Shown: in pieces, positions 46,501 to 57,384 of the stretch | How positions within the stretch are numbered: position 1 is the stretch's first letter | Layout of the letters: every line of letters begins with the position of its first letter | Assembly: GCA_973895155.1 (NCBI GenBank) | Contig: OZ316898.1 | Coordinates: forward strand, 7,936,001-8,000,000 | Length of the DNA: 64,000 nucleotides | Source: Marsupella aquatica | Taxonomy: Eukaryota > Marchantiophyta | Direction of reading: 5' to 3' | Notes under the pieces: model-generated | Seen by the model: only the letters and a program-made list of their open reading frames with translations | What the model was told of the DNA's origin: nothing | Databases searched by the model: none | Made by a program: the position numbers and the translations under genes

Positions 46501-47030
46501 CTAGGGAGTCTCAAAGCTTTGAAATAGGATGATGCATTCTGCCATAAAGTAATGGTCATAAAGGTCATAATATAATTTTAAAAAAAGGATTTCTTTTCCA
46601 CCAGCCTCTAGAGATAGTTGTGAGCCATAGGCATTGTGTTCAAAATTCTGACTTGATGTTTTGGATTTTTTTTACATGTGGCCTTGTGTTCAAAAATTAA
46701 TGCTGTGTTTGAATTTTGACATTGTGTTCAACTGAATTTGAACTGTTGAATGTATTCCCTCGTGGTTGAATCAATGAAAGTATATTGAAAGTTTGATCAA
46801 TTGTATTGTGATTGTTGTGATCTTCTTGTGCACTTGTACTTGATCTGTCTCATTTGGCAACATTTGGCAGTTTATTTGATCACAGTCACATTCAAACAGA
46901 GCATCATATTTGAATCATATTCAAACACAGCGTCATGTTCAAACACAGTGCCATGGTGCTGTGTTAAATTGACGTTGTGTTTGAGTGCAAACAATCAACT
47001 TTTTACTCGCCCAATTGGTGTTGTGTTCGG
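46501..47030. other. low-complexity spacer
   Basis: T/G-rich DNA with many GTGTTCAAA and TTGTGTT repeats; frames here show no motif. It grades into the next array. Confidence 0.4.
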
Positions 47031-47890
47031 AGGAAGACGGCAGTCTGCATTTACCCCTATTTGGGTGAGTTCTGGTAAGTCCACGTGTAACGTGAAATTT
47101 CCCGTATTTGGGCAAGTAACGGGCCATGCCGTCCACGTGGAACCCAAAATTTCTCTGCTAGTCTGCGTTTCCCCCTACTTGGGCAAGTTCTGGTCTAGGA
47201 AGTCCACAATCATGTAACCTGAACTTTCTCTGTTAGTCTGCGTTATACCTTATTTGGGTGAGTTCCGGTCCAGGCAGTCCACCTATAACCTGAAATTTCT
47301 CTCCTAGTCTGTGTTATCCCCTACTAGCCCTATGCCAGTGTATTGCACTGTGCAAGGAGGGCTGGCCCATAGGGAGTCAGGCCAGGGCATTTATGGGGCA
47401 GCGGGAAGCACATATGTGCCAGGGGTGCACATTTTTTTCATCAATGGCTAGGGAAAACAGCTAATCGGATCCAACGGCTATGGATCTTTCCCGCCCATGA
47501 GCTTTTTGTATTGAGACAAAGGACCAACAAAGACGGGAGCGCTTATTATAGTTGTAGATTTGGGTGAGTTTAGGTCCAGGCAGTCCACCTGTGGCCTGAA
47601 ATTTCTTTGCTAGTCTACCTTATTCCCTATATTTAAGAAGGTCCATTAGATTTTGCTAGTCTGCCTTATTCCCTGTATTCACAAAAAAATTCAGGTTATT
47701 GGTGGACTTCCTGGACCAAAACTTGTGCTAGTCTGCATTTTCCCCTATTTGGGCAAGTTCTGGTCCAGGAAGTCCACTTGTAACCTGAAATTTCTCTGCT
47801 AGTCTGGGTTTCCCCTATTTGGGTGAGTTCTGGGCCAGGACATCCATGGGTAACTTGAAATTTCTTTCCTATGTCTTCCCCTGAACACAA
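47031..47890. repeat. about 80-bp tandem array interrupted by an insertion
   Basis: Units contain TAGTCTGCGTT(T)CCCCTATTTGGGTGAGTTCTGG-TCCAGGCAGTCCAC and TAACCTGAAATTTCTC. At least four units lie between 47035 and 47322 and four more between 47560 and 47880. One unit at about 47690-47730 is inverted (TTCAGGTTATTGGTGGACTT). Unrelated DNA of about 230 bp (47325-47555) separates the two halves and looks like an insertion; I could not define its ends. Confidence 0.75.
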
Positions 47891-48115
47891 CGCCATGGCT
47901 TAGTATCTGAAGAGTGGGCAATGGGGCGCTTTATTTGAATAGTGGACCCAAGGTGTTGGATTTGAGTTTTGACTACGTGTTTTCATTGTTTTTTACTTAA
48001 AGGGCTTTGTGTTTGACTATTGGCTTATGTTTGAGTGTTCACATTGTCATGTGATTCATGGATTTTTTCCTTTTGTACTCAATGTAAACTAATTTAAAGT
48101 CAAACTCAAACACAA

Positions 48116-48256
48116 CATCCAACTCAAACATAACGCCCAATATTCGAGCACTAGCGGAAGAACATCCAACTCGAACATAACGCCCAATATTCTAGCACTA
48201 GCGGAAGAACATCCAACTCGAACATAACGCCCAATATTCGAGCACTAGTGGAAGTC
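48116..48256. repeat. 47-bp tandem repeat, three copies
   Basis: CATCCAACTC(G/A)AACATAACG... units start at 48116, 48163 and 48210, an exact 47-bp period with only single-base differences. The array ends about 720 bp before the GRAS start codon. Confidence 0.9.
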
Positions 48257-48980
48257 TGAGAGGGAGAGAAGGAAAGGTGTGAGAAATTTGGCCCAGGCTT
48301 ATAAAGGGTGCACATTTAGAAATTTGGCTGAGACTTATCAAGGGTGCACATTTAAAGAGTATTGGTCTCATATTTTTTCCTGAATCAGGACACATCGTTC
48401 ACCAACGTGGCTGGACGATCGTCAGGCGACACCGTTATAATCCCGGCGTACTGGTCCTTGTCCTTGTGTGATGTCATGGACGCCTTTACTTGATGTCACG
48501 CGGTTCGCCCTTCCCTGTAAGGCTTCGTCGTCTCAAACTCCCTGTTTCTCGTCTGCTAAGTCATCTCATTCTTTCAGACGGAGCTGCTGGAGTCGTTGTG
48601 GAGTGATCAGTTAAGCACTTCATGACAGAATTGGGACGGTTCTAGCTTTCAAATCCAACTTCTTTTGGCGAAAACGTACAAGATCCGGAGATTTCGCTAG
48701 AGATGAAACAGGAGAAAGGCTTACTAGAGTAGCAAACTTTTGTTGAATGTCTATGAGACCGTTACGCCGGAGCATTGATGTGTCTGTGGCCGTTGTCGAT
48801 ATTATGCAGAATTGCTCAACAAATTGGCACACATTTTTCAGAGGGACGAGAAAAGAGGGGAGAGCGACGACGGGACTAGTGCAGCTATATGGTTCATGAG
48901 GTTGGCAAGCGCAACTTGAAGGACTGGTGAAGGAGGGGCTAGCGAACGATCAAGTTAGCTAGGGAGCACGCAGCAGCAGC
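48257..48980 (+). promoter_or_regulatory. proximal promoter and leader of the SCL28-like gene
   Basis: Single-copy DNA between the 47-bp array and the ATG. Two CCGTTA motifs, that is AACGG cores on the minus strand (TAACGGTG and TAACGGTC), lie at 48432-48437 and 48759-48764. AACGG is the core of the MSA element bound by MYB3R factors in G2/M genes, and Arabidopsis SCL28 is a G2/M gene under MYB3R control. Two five-base matches can also arise by chance. No firm TATA box was seen. Confidence 0.35.
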
Positions 48981-51488
48981 ATGCACGAAGGATGCACAGC
49001 AGCAGTGATGGGATCATCGGTGCATCCAAACACAGGGTTGTTCGGCGGGGGAGGATTTATTAGCGACTCTTACTACCGTCACCAAAACTATCATCATGAG
49101 GAAAACCTCCAGCAGCTGCATTATCTGGACCAACAAATGCTGGGACACAAAATGTTTTACCCACATTCTCCCTTTCCTCCTCTGGCTCTTCCGCCATCAC
49201 CACCCCCCTCCTCCTCAGAGACGAGTACCTGCAGCATAATTCATCAAACCGTTCGAGACAAAGCGATAGCGAACGACTACCTGAAGCGGGAGCTCAATAG
49301 TAGCAGCAGCGGCGGCCTGGAAGCGATAGCAGCTGTAGCTCCTCACGAAGTCCTAGACGGAAGAGGAGATGCACAGCTGTTAGGAGCAGCTTCTCCCCAG
49401 ATTTTAGACCATCGCAGTAGTGTTGTTGATGCTTTCCACGAGACCGGTGAATTGGGATGCGTGGTACTCGGGGCAAGGAGACACTTATCTTGGGGAGTTG
49501 TTCACGATGAGGAGCAGCAGCAGCAGCAGCAGCAGCATCGAGGCTTTCACAACCAGACCAGTGACAATGCTGGTCTTGCGAATGTCATTCCTCCCCCGCC
49601 CTTTACTCCCATTCATGATGTCCTGTCTCCTCCGTGTTCACCAATGGCTAGTCCTGCAATGCCGCCCTCTCCAGACTGCAAAGTGCCAGAGCCACGGTCG
49701 GTGCTGGACTTGGCTACGAGCCCTCGCCCCAGCATACGTCATTCTGCTGCTGCCATTCATCCCTGCTATGACTTTGGGGTCAGCTCGCTGGGAGGAGGAG
49801 GAGAAGGTGGTGCTGGTGGTTTGCCCAGTCCCGCCCTTCTAAATGCCGCGGATGATGATTTCCTCGCTGAATTCCAACGACGGGACTCTTCTTCAGCAGC
49901 GCAGCTGTTGGGCCTTGACGAAGACGATGAAGACTCGTCACAACGGGATCCTCCCGCAAAATCCACCATTGACTGGCTTCAGGAAACGAGCCAATTGTGG
50001 ATGGATTCGCTCATGGACGACCTCACAGAAACTCCAGTCCATTCTTCTTCTCTTCCTCGACTTGACGAGGAGGAGGACTTCGGAGATGAAGCTCGTACTG
50101 ACACTCCATCGTCTTCGACTCCTTGCCCTTCTGAATTATGTCATACGAGTCCCAGTTTCGATCAAGAGCAGAGCGAGTACCAAGGTGACGACGACGACGA
50201 CGAAGAAGAAGAAGAAGTGGAGGAAATCTCCTTCAGGAAACGAGGGGGAGGAAGAGGAAGAGGAACAACTGACTTTTGTTCTGCAGCAACAGCAGCAGCA
50301 GAGAAGGATTCGTCGACCACCTTGAGAGAGTCCAATCGGAATGGCGTCCCCAACCGTGAATCGGAACACAAACTAGTGAACTTGCTGCTGGGCTGCGCGG
50401 AGGCAGTGTCCACCGGGAGTTTGAGTCTGATAAATCCACTCTTCGCTCAGCTCGGCGAGCTGGCGTCTCCGGAGGGAACCTCCATGCAAAGGATAGCCGC
50501 CTATTTCACGGAAGCTCTAGCAATCCGATGCATACGTCTCTGGCCACAAATCTACCAACCTCTGCCGCACAATCTCGAGCTCTCCGAGGAAGACTGCGTC
50601 TCAGCTTTCCACGTTCTCAACCACGTCAGTCCTTACATAAAATTCGCTCATTTCACAGCCAACGACATCATTCTGCAGGCGTTCGAAGGATGTGACCGTG
50701 TGCATGTGATCGACTTCGATATCAAGCAGGGGCTCCAGTGGCCAGCATTGTTTCAGAGTCTAGCTGCTCGCCCGGGTGGGCCTCCGTCTCACGTTCGAGT
50801 CACGGGGGTTGGAGAGTACAAGGAGGACGTCCAGGACACCGGTGATCGGCTGGCAGAGTTCGCAGAAGCTCTGAATCTCGCATTTGAGTTCCATGCCGTA
50901 ATTGACAAGCTAGAGGACGTAAGGCTGTGGATGCTCCATGTGAAGGAGAAGGAGACAGTAGCAGTGAACTGCATGCTCCAGCTTCATCGAGCTCTGCAGG
51001 ACTCGGAGAACGGAATTAGGGAGTTGCTTGGTTTGATCACGAGTACCAAGCCCAAGGTCGTTGCAGTGGTGGAGCAAGAGGCGAGTCACAACGGGCGGTT
51101 CTTAGAAGGCAGGTCTCCTCGCTTTCTAGAAGCTTTGCAGTACTATGCAGCACTCTTCGACTCCCTGGACTCGACCATGCCGCCCCAAAGCAAGGCCAGG
51201 AAAAAGGTGGAGCAGTTCTTTGCACGGGAGATCCGCAACATTCTGGCGTGCGAGGGGCCCGAGAGAACAGAACGCCACGAGGGGGTTGGGATATGGCGCT
51301 TGCACATGGAGAGGGGAGGATTCCAGAGTGTACCCATGAGTAAGCGGGCGAGAACGCAAGCGGAGCTCTTGCTCGAAATGTACGGGTGCAAGAGCTACAC
51401 CATTTCAGAGGATGAGGATGCTCTCATTCTCGGGTGGCAAACCCGTTCTCTCTTCACGGCCTCCGGTTGGGCTCCCAAGTTGTTGTAA
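48981..51488 (+). CDS. SCL28: GRAS-family transcription regulator, SCL28 group
   Basis: An intronless frame of 835 aa. The first 460 residues are disordered: His/Pro/Ser-rich at the start, a Gln run near residue 177, Ser/Pro-rich blocks, an Asp/Glu run near 401 followed by a basic RKRGGGRGRG patch. The GRAS domain fills about 463-835: LVNLLLGCAEAV (first leucine heptad region), VHVIDFDIKQGLQWP (VHIID, about 573), DRLAEFAEALNLAFEFH, LEDVRLWMLHVKE, EIRNILACEGPERTERH (RVER, about 755), and ALILGWQTRSLFTASGWAPK (SAW, C terminus). VIDFDIKQGLQWP and LEDVRLWMLHVKE are particularly like Arabidopsis SCL28, which promotes G2/M progression and limits cell size with AP2-type partners. The N-terminal half is much longer than usual and is where I would expect little conservation. 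Nuclear action is inferred from the family. Confidence 0.93.
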   Translation: MHEGCTAAVMGSSVHPNTGLFGGGGFISDSYYRHQNYHHEENLQQLHYLDQQMLGHKMFYPHSPFPPLALPPSPPPSSSETSTCSIIHQTVRDKAIANDYLKRELNSSSSGGLEAIAAVAPHEVLDGRGDAQLLGAASPQILDHRSSVVDAFHETGELGCVVLGARRHLSWGVVHDEEQQQQQQQHRGFHNQTSDNAGLANVIPPPPFTPIHDVLSPPCSPMASPAMPPSPDCKVPEPRSVLDLATSPRPSIRHSAAAIHPCYDFGVSSLGGGGEGGAGGLPSPALLNAADDDFLAEFQRRDSSSAAQLLGLDEDDEDSSQRDPPAKSTIDWLQETSQLWMDSLMDDLTETPVHSSSLPRLDEEEDFGDEARTDTPSSSTPCPSELCHTSPSFDQEQSEYQGDDDDDEEEEEVEEISFRKRGGGRGRGTTDFCSAATAAAEKDSSTTLRESNRNGVPNRESEHKLVNLLLGCAEAVSTGSLSLINPLFAQLGELASPEGTSMQRIAAYFTEALAIRCIRLWPQIYQPLPHNLELSEEDCVSAFHVLNHVSPYIKFAHFTANDIILQAFEGCDRVHVIDFDIKQGLQWPALFQSLAARPGGPPSHVRVTGVGEYKEDVQDTGDRLAEFAEALNLAFEFHAVIDKLEDVRLWMLHVKEKETVAVNCMLQLHRALQDSENGIRELLGLITSTKPKVVAVVEQEASHNGRFLEGRSPRFLEALQYYAALFDSLDSTMPPQSKARKKVEQFFAREIRNILACEGPERTERHEGVGIWRLHMERGGFQSVPMSKRARTQAELLLEMYGCKSYTISEDEDALILGWQTRSLFTASGWAPKLL

Positions 51489-51659
51489 CAACTCATTCCA
51501 CATGGCGGAAAGGTTTGAAGCTCGGTTTCTCCTCAATTGTACACTTACATAATTACGAAGAAGCAAGAATTGCATTGCATACCAGGCGGAATTGGGCTCT
51601 GTCGCTCGGGGGAGTTAAGTTAGTTGTATATAGGCAGCGAGAAGAAGGGCACAGGAAGG

Positions 51660-51910
51660 ACCTTCCTTCCAGCTTGGACGCTGAAGTTGTAGACAGTCAG
51701 AAAGAGGCACTTCAACTTCAATTGTGGTCTCTCAATCTCTAGAAAAAATTCTGGTCTCAATCTCGAGGAGGACATCAAAGTAGGCTGACTTTATCGACCT
51801 TCATCCCAGCTTGGACTCTGAAGCTGTAGACAGTTAGAAAGAGGAACGTCGAGTCCAATTGTGGTCTCTCAATCGGACATTAAGGCAGGCTGACTTGATT
51901 GACTAAAGAG
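51660..51910 (+). repeat. about 137-bp duplication in the 3' region of the GRAS gene
   Basis: The stretch CAGCTTGGACGCTGAAG with GTAGACAGTCAGAAAGAGG and CAATTGTGGTCTCTCAATC recurs as CAGCTTGGACTCTGAAG, GTAGACAGTTAGAAAGAGG and the same CAATTGTGGTCTC block about 137 bp later. It probably lies in the 3' untranslated region, 180-420 bp after the stop codon. Confidence 0.65.
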
Positions 51911-53162
51911 GTTGCAAGCTTGGGCTGACACTCAAGCTGAAGGAGATTGGAAGAAACACGGCGAAGAAAGGATGTGCCACCAAAGCTGCATTTTCTTCCA
52001 CAAGAACCGCACAGAATGCTACTAATTAGAAATTGTGATGATCAGTATGGTAAGGTTTGATTTTCATGTGGGAATGAGGATAATTGTCTACCCCCGATCA
52101 TTACATCCGATCATTACATTTAGACAGACATAGACGACCTCGATCGATTATTTTTTTCTCTGCTATTGAGACAGATAGATACAATTTTTTACGCCCTCAT
52201 TCATCATTATTTCATTCATTCATTGTAATATGATTTTAGTGATCTGAAGCCCGACATTTGTAAAAGTGCAGCTTATTCCATGTACAGCATTTGGTGCTGA
52301 GTCCGCTCCTCTCTGCAAATCTGTTTCCTAGTTTGGCAAACGCGTTTCATATCCTTCCATTAAAATTCATGCACAGATTCGATGATGGAGATCAATTCGC
52401 ACGAAGCTGATAGATGAAATCTTGCGCGAGAAATTTTTCGTTGCGTTACTCTCCGGCCATTGGAAACAGATACTCAACTCTCTCGCACTAGTCAAGTTTT
52501 TGGTATTGATCGTATATCCTGATCATTACATGAGAATCAAATTATCATGAGCTCGAATTCATCTCAATGCTAGTCGCAGGGACTTTGCTTCAACTTTCAC
52601 ACAACGATTGCTATCTCACATTCTCCAGAACACCACGAGAAATCGATTGTGTATGGCCCGGTCAACTCGAGCGCCTTTATCCCCACCAAGTTTTGGCTAA
52701 ATGAGTCAAAATGAAATGGCTGCTGCAATCTTCAACAGCTCTTTCCACTAGTACAAAGATTCCTTGTCCCAGCCATCTACTGTACTTTGGGACTTGCAAC
52801 GACCAAATAGCATTGAGCTGGAATCCGAACGGGCTTGATGCGCACAGGTACTAGGATGTCAGGCCCGGTCACCCTTGCACTGTACCCGTACCCTGGTCCA
52901 TGCTGCCATCTTCCTGGCTCTGTTTTTACTTGTTTTGCCCGCAGGCAGTACGTGGGTTTATGAGGGCTTTACTAGGAAGTTTACTAGGAAACAAACTCCA
53001 ATGCTCTGTAGATTCGCGCCCCTGTTGCTACGTCCATTCCCTGCCAGTAATCTGATCCTTGGATTGCAACGGTTCGTCGGCCAACCAGATATGACGGCCC
53101 ACAACACCGATTAGGACCGACTTGGCGCACGTCTGCCTGTGGAAAAGCTTGACCTTACCCAG
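51911..53162. other. spacer right of the GRAS gene
   Basis: No gene is supported. A 79-codon frame at 52875-53114 resembles a signal peptide at its start but opens with TTG and has no ATG, so it is not annotated. Confidence 0.4.
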
Positions 53163-54269
53163 GAACCCAGTTTGGACTTGTCGGACAAATAGGACGATTT
53201 GGTGCGACAAATGACATATGTAGTCCCGGTCGATCCCGGTCAATCCCGGGGTGACAGGGTCGGGCCGGGAGCAGGGGAGAGCCGGGGAATATAAATTTTG
53301 CATAAATGGAAGAGAATACACATTTACAATACCTTTTGAAGTCTCATGTACGGCTTCTAAAAAATAAGGATTCTGTGAAACATTGAATGCAATACCACTT
53401 GTACGTGTAGAAAGATTTTGCACAAAGTTTGCCCAAATGTATATGCTCTATGTGGAATTTGATAAACATCCATAATTGGGTTGGAAAGACTTTGTGCCCT
53501 AGCCATATGAGTCATAGTTGGTTCATTCTCCATTTGAAAATGGTTTGACTCTCGTGTGGATGCTTGTGAATTGGAAGTTCCAATATCTGGTCTGCGACCC
53601 CTTACATTCCGCAAGATATGGGTTCCATCCCCTTTGTTTGTAGTTGATGTTTTGTTAAAGTTTAGTAACATTGTACATTTTATTGATTTTATACAACTCC
53701 ACATGACCATAGAGTCCTATGCACGGTGGTGCATTCCCTTTAATGATGTTTCCCATCAAATGTGTCTTTGCTCGTGTTGCATGAAAAGTACTATATGTTT
53801 TATAAAACTTGCATTTTTGATAGATATGGTTACATCATTAGATGTTAACGACGCATCACATTGTTCAAAATATTTCCACATCATAGAAAATTTTGCACCA
53901 TTCTCCCGTGAATGATTTGCTCCATGCCTAGGGATAGTGGAATGATATCCAGATTCACCGGACTCATCCTCATCGAAATACATCATTGTAAAGAAAAATG
54001 TCTATACAAAGATCAAACTCTGTAGTCTCTATCGTCAATAGAATGGGAGTGTGATCTCCTCTCCAACGCACATTGAATTTACATAAATACAATATTACAA
54101 AATAAATATTTGTTCCATGTCAAAAATCATATAGCACATACCATGAAAGCCAAACAACAAACATATTTCACAACATTTTTAGGTCCCTAAACTTTATAAC
54201 TATTATTTTCATTCTTTTTATGTTTGGTTGTAACAAATATAAATGAGTAGGACACTTTGATGAATTACC

Positions 54270-54570
54270 GTAACCTAAGCCGAGGCTCCAAGATTATGCA
54301 CCATTGTTTCCTGATCTCTCATACTTGCTTACATCCCTACTTTGTCCTAAGTTATAGAATATGTATAACTTAACAATCATTTATTTATAAAGCTAAAATA
54401 TACAAAAATCAAAGACCGAGCCAAGGCTCCAAGCCTACACATATGAGTTTCTCTATCCTCTAAAAAAATTTGCTTAGTAAAGAAATAACGTCAAGTTGTT
54501 AATGCAATATAAAGAACTCTTATACAAAATATCCCAAGCCCAGCCGAGGCTCCAACCCCACGCGTACAAG
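54270..54570. repeat. subterminal repeats inside the hAT element
   Basis: The motif GCCGAGGCTCCAAG or a close variant recurs near 54277, 54417 and 54541, each followed by a T-rich tract. Short internal repeats like this are common near hAT ends and can be transposase-binding sites. Confidence 0.45.
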
Positions 54571-54774
54571 AATTCTTATATATCCCTCCATTACAATACG
54601 AAGGAAGAGAGATCATTACAAGACCCTAAAACTAAGAAGAATTTCAAAGCTTACCTCTTTACTTTGTCTCATCCTAGGTTGTGATAATAGTACAATGATA
54701 GAAATTGTATAACATCTCCCCTTTTATTCCCTGGTATTGACCCCTCTTCCCGGCAAATGAGGCATTTCAAGCCT

Positions 54775-55265
54775 TAATTTTTGGTCGACCTTGCCCTAAT
54801 CCCGGCCGCCCCACCCTTAACCCTAATCTCGGCCGCCCCACGACCCCAAACCCTAATCCCAGTTTCCCCGCCAATTCCCGGTCCCCTTATTCCCGGCCCC
54901 CGCCCCGACCCCACAGACCGCCCGGACCCCCACAACCCCCCGACCCCACCCCCTGCCCCAACCCTCCCTGGCTCGGCCTCTTCCCCCCAGACCTCCCCTC
55001 CTTCCTGGCCCCACTCCTCGTCTCGACCCCACCCCCCGGCCGGTCCTCCCGGACCTCCCCTACCCCCCGGCCCTGACCCTACACTGGGTCGGCTCACTTA
55101 ACCGGGGGAGTTCGGGACTCGGCCGGGAGATTTTGGGACCGGGCCGAGAGACTTTTTGACCTAGCCAAGAGGGTCGGGACAGTGTGGGACTCGGCTGGGA
55201 GGGGTTGGGAGAATTTGAGACCAGGCCGGGGGTGGGTCAGGAATTTTTTGTCCCGACCGGGGAAT
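54775..55265. repeat. GC-rich, strand-asymmetric block
   Basis: From about 54780 to 55090 the plus strand is a near-continuous C-rich tract (CCCCGACCCCACAGACCGCC and similar), then from 55095 to 55260 it turns G-rich (GGGACTCGGCCGGGAG-type repeats). The composition is far from the AT-rich surroundings. Frames of about 106 codons on both strands are simply the result of missing stop codons in GC-rich DNA. Short related sequence (CCGGTCGATCCCGGTC, GGGGAATATAA) also occurs at the other end of the hAT element near 53225-53290. Confidence 0.75.
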
Positions 55266-55627
55266 ATAAGGGAATATTGGCCCAATAGACCGTTTTTGGG
55301 CGGACAAGTTGTCATTTGTCGTGTCGGACAAGTAGACGACATCTTGTCCGACAATGAAAACCCAGCCCAGGAATGTCAGAAATGAAATTCAATGCCAACA
55401 TTCTCCCAAATTCCAAGGAGAATTAACTAATGTAAAAGTACACTACCGACATTTTGAGGATGGGTGACCTCTCTCAAACCAAGCCGTTTGTGAAACTCTG
55501 GATTTTCTCCATTTTTTGAAGTCGCCCATCCCCAAATACCAAAAATGACCTTTACAGGCACCAAAATTGCCAATTGTTTTTTTTTCTAGGCTTTGGACAT
55601 TCAATACCATCTATGAGTTGACCACAC

Positions 55628-56645
55628 GTTAAATCTACACCGCATTAATGCTCCCCAATTGTCTTGGGGCCCCGTACATTGCCCATCCCAGTCCCCAATA
55701 TTGCTGCCCGCTCCAGCCCGAGCTTGCCAGAACATAAACTAAGACTCTATCATTTTGTCACTCGCTCCGACCCGATTAACATTGTGCCATTGACTTTAGG
55801 TTTATGTTTTGGCACCCTTCACTTTTTGTTGCTTGCTCCGGCCCGATCAACTTTGTGCCTTCAACTTCTTCCTTGTGGAGTTGTGGTTTATGTCCTGGCA
55901 ACATTTTTGTCCAACAAAGTCATGCTTACAGAGTCTAAGTGTTCAAGTATAGCCTAGTACTTTGGTGAAGAATCATGATTGATAGTCTTGGTCGTTGTTC
56001 TGCCAAATGTTTTCTCTATGGAATTGTGGTTTATGTTTTGACAACACTTCTTTCCAATTGAGTGAGTCACCTTTGTTTCATAATAGAGTCTAAGTGTTCA
56101 GGCAAAGCTTAGTACTTTGGATAAGCGTCATGATTAATGATAGAGTATTGGTTTATGTTGTGTACTTTTTTCCAATTGAGTGAGTCACCTTTGTTTCATA
56201 ATAGAGTCTAAGTGTTCAGGCAAAGCTTAGTACTTTGGATAAGCGAATGATAGAGTATTGGTTTATGTTGGGTACTTCTTTCCAATTGAGTGAGTCACCT
56301 TTGTTTCATAATAGAGTCTAAGTGTTCAGGCAAAGCTTAGTACTTTGGATAAGCATCATGATTAATAATAGAGTATTGGTTTATGTTGTGGCAAACTTGG
56401 GCCGGTGCAGGCAACAACAATGGGGACTTGGGCCGCAGCGAACGAAAGCAAATGAAGGGCGCCAGAACATAAACCCAAAGTCAACGATACAAAGTTGATA
56501 TAGCCAGAGCAGGTGACAAAATGATAGAGTTGTGGTTTATGTTCTGGCAAACTCGGGCTAGAGCAAGCACCAACATCAGGGACTGGGACAGGCAATATAC
56601 GGGCCCCAGGACAATTGGGGAGCATTAACGCAGTGTAAATTTAAC
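55628..56645. mobile_element. foldback element with about 240-bp terminal inverted repeats
   Basis: The left arm (55628 to about 55860) and the right arm (about 56390 to 56645, reverse complement) match along their length: GTTAAATTTACACTGCGTTA at the tip, then ATGCTCCCCAATTGTC, GCCAGAACATAAAC, CTCTATCATTTTGTCAC and TTGACTTTGGGTTTATG. Identity is high but not perfect. The centre holds three direct repeats of 110-118 bp (TTTCCAATTGAGTGAGTCACC at 56051, 56169 and 56279). No transposase is seen and I could not find a convincing target duplication. Frames in the arms are incidental. Confidence 0.75.
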
Positions 56646-57384
56646 ACAAGGTTACGAGTTGCATTCGCTTCAATAGGTCCACTGGCTCGACACTTGATTC
56701 CTTCAGAAGGTTAACCACCATTCAAAGAGTGGCAGAACAAAAAGATGCACAAATACGTGAACGTCTCACGATGAACGGATCAATATAACCCTCCGAACTT
56801 AAGCTTTGACTTTGAAACGTGAAAAATGAAACCTCAGCTTAGTTATTATCAAAATACAATCACACTGAAGTTCCATTCCAATGAGATATAGCCATCGATC
56901 AAAATTCGGTGATCACCTCTGGACCAGTCTCAACAAGTAGAACACAGAACATCCCGCGTTCTGTATCTACGTTGCTAGCAGGAGTGACCTGGGACTAAAC
57001 GTGAAGTAGCTTCTCAATCGAACAATTTTGGTACAAATAATGGAAGTCCCTACGAGACATCTCTGAAGGTTTACCTATCACAACCTTCTTTCAACTCCTC
57101 TTAAAAAGCGTAAGAGGATTTCTGGTTCCTGTACATCACACTGGTGTTTGCTGTTGTTGATATTTCTGACAATAGTTCCCTCTAATTTTGATTCATTCAA
57201 CCCATCTCTTGACAGCGGGGATCAATACCACTTAAAGATTCAGCATCGCACACATTGTGCTGCTCGGAGCAGGGCGTATTGCACCATTCCTGCAATACGT
57301 ATTGCAGGATTTTGCAAGAGAATTCCAAAAGAGGGAATGGTCCTTCTATAATAATTACTGAAGTTCGCAGCAGGAAAAAGAACA
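56646..57384. other. 3' flank of the IBR5 gene
   Basis: Single-copy DNA that should include the 3' untranslated region of IBR5 (minus strand). No other gene is supported. Confidence 0.4.

Larger units (their letters stand above)
53171..55357 (-). mobile_element. hAT transposon with decayed transposase
   Basis: Imperfect inverted ends of about 50 bp hold CTTGTCGGACAAATAG...CGACAAATGACA at the left, and the same blocks (ATTGTCGGACAAG...CGACAAATGACA) in reverse complement at the right. The flanks GAACCCAG (53163-53170) and AAACCCAG (55358-55365) match at 7 of 8 positions, the 8-bp duplication expected for hAT. On the minus strand, 53986-53756 gives a BED-finger-like segment (ENGAKFSMMWKYFE). 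Then 53423-53290 gives SGIAFNVSQNPYFLEAVHE, matching the conserved stretch that opens the DUF659 region of plant hAT transposases. The catalytic and dimerisation regions are missing and frames are broken. The right third is a GC-rich, strand-biased block listed separately. Confidence 0.7.

Noticed and set aside
49420-51391. Alternative-frame ORFs of 60-160 codons within the GRAS gene
   Set aside because: They arise from CAG/GAN-rich low-complexity codons of the true frame.
52875-53114. Small frame resembling a secreted protein (ALFLLVLPAG)
   Set aside because: It opens with TTG, has no ATG, no splice acceptor that would supply one, and no recognisable family.
54774-55101. Overlapping 106-codon frames on both strands, Gly/Pro-rich
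   Set aside because: GC-rich DNA with few stop codons on either strand; no start context, no family, and it lies inside a transposon.
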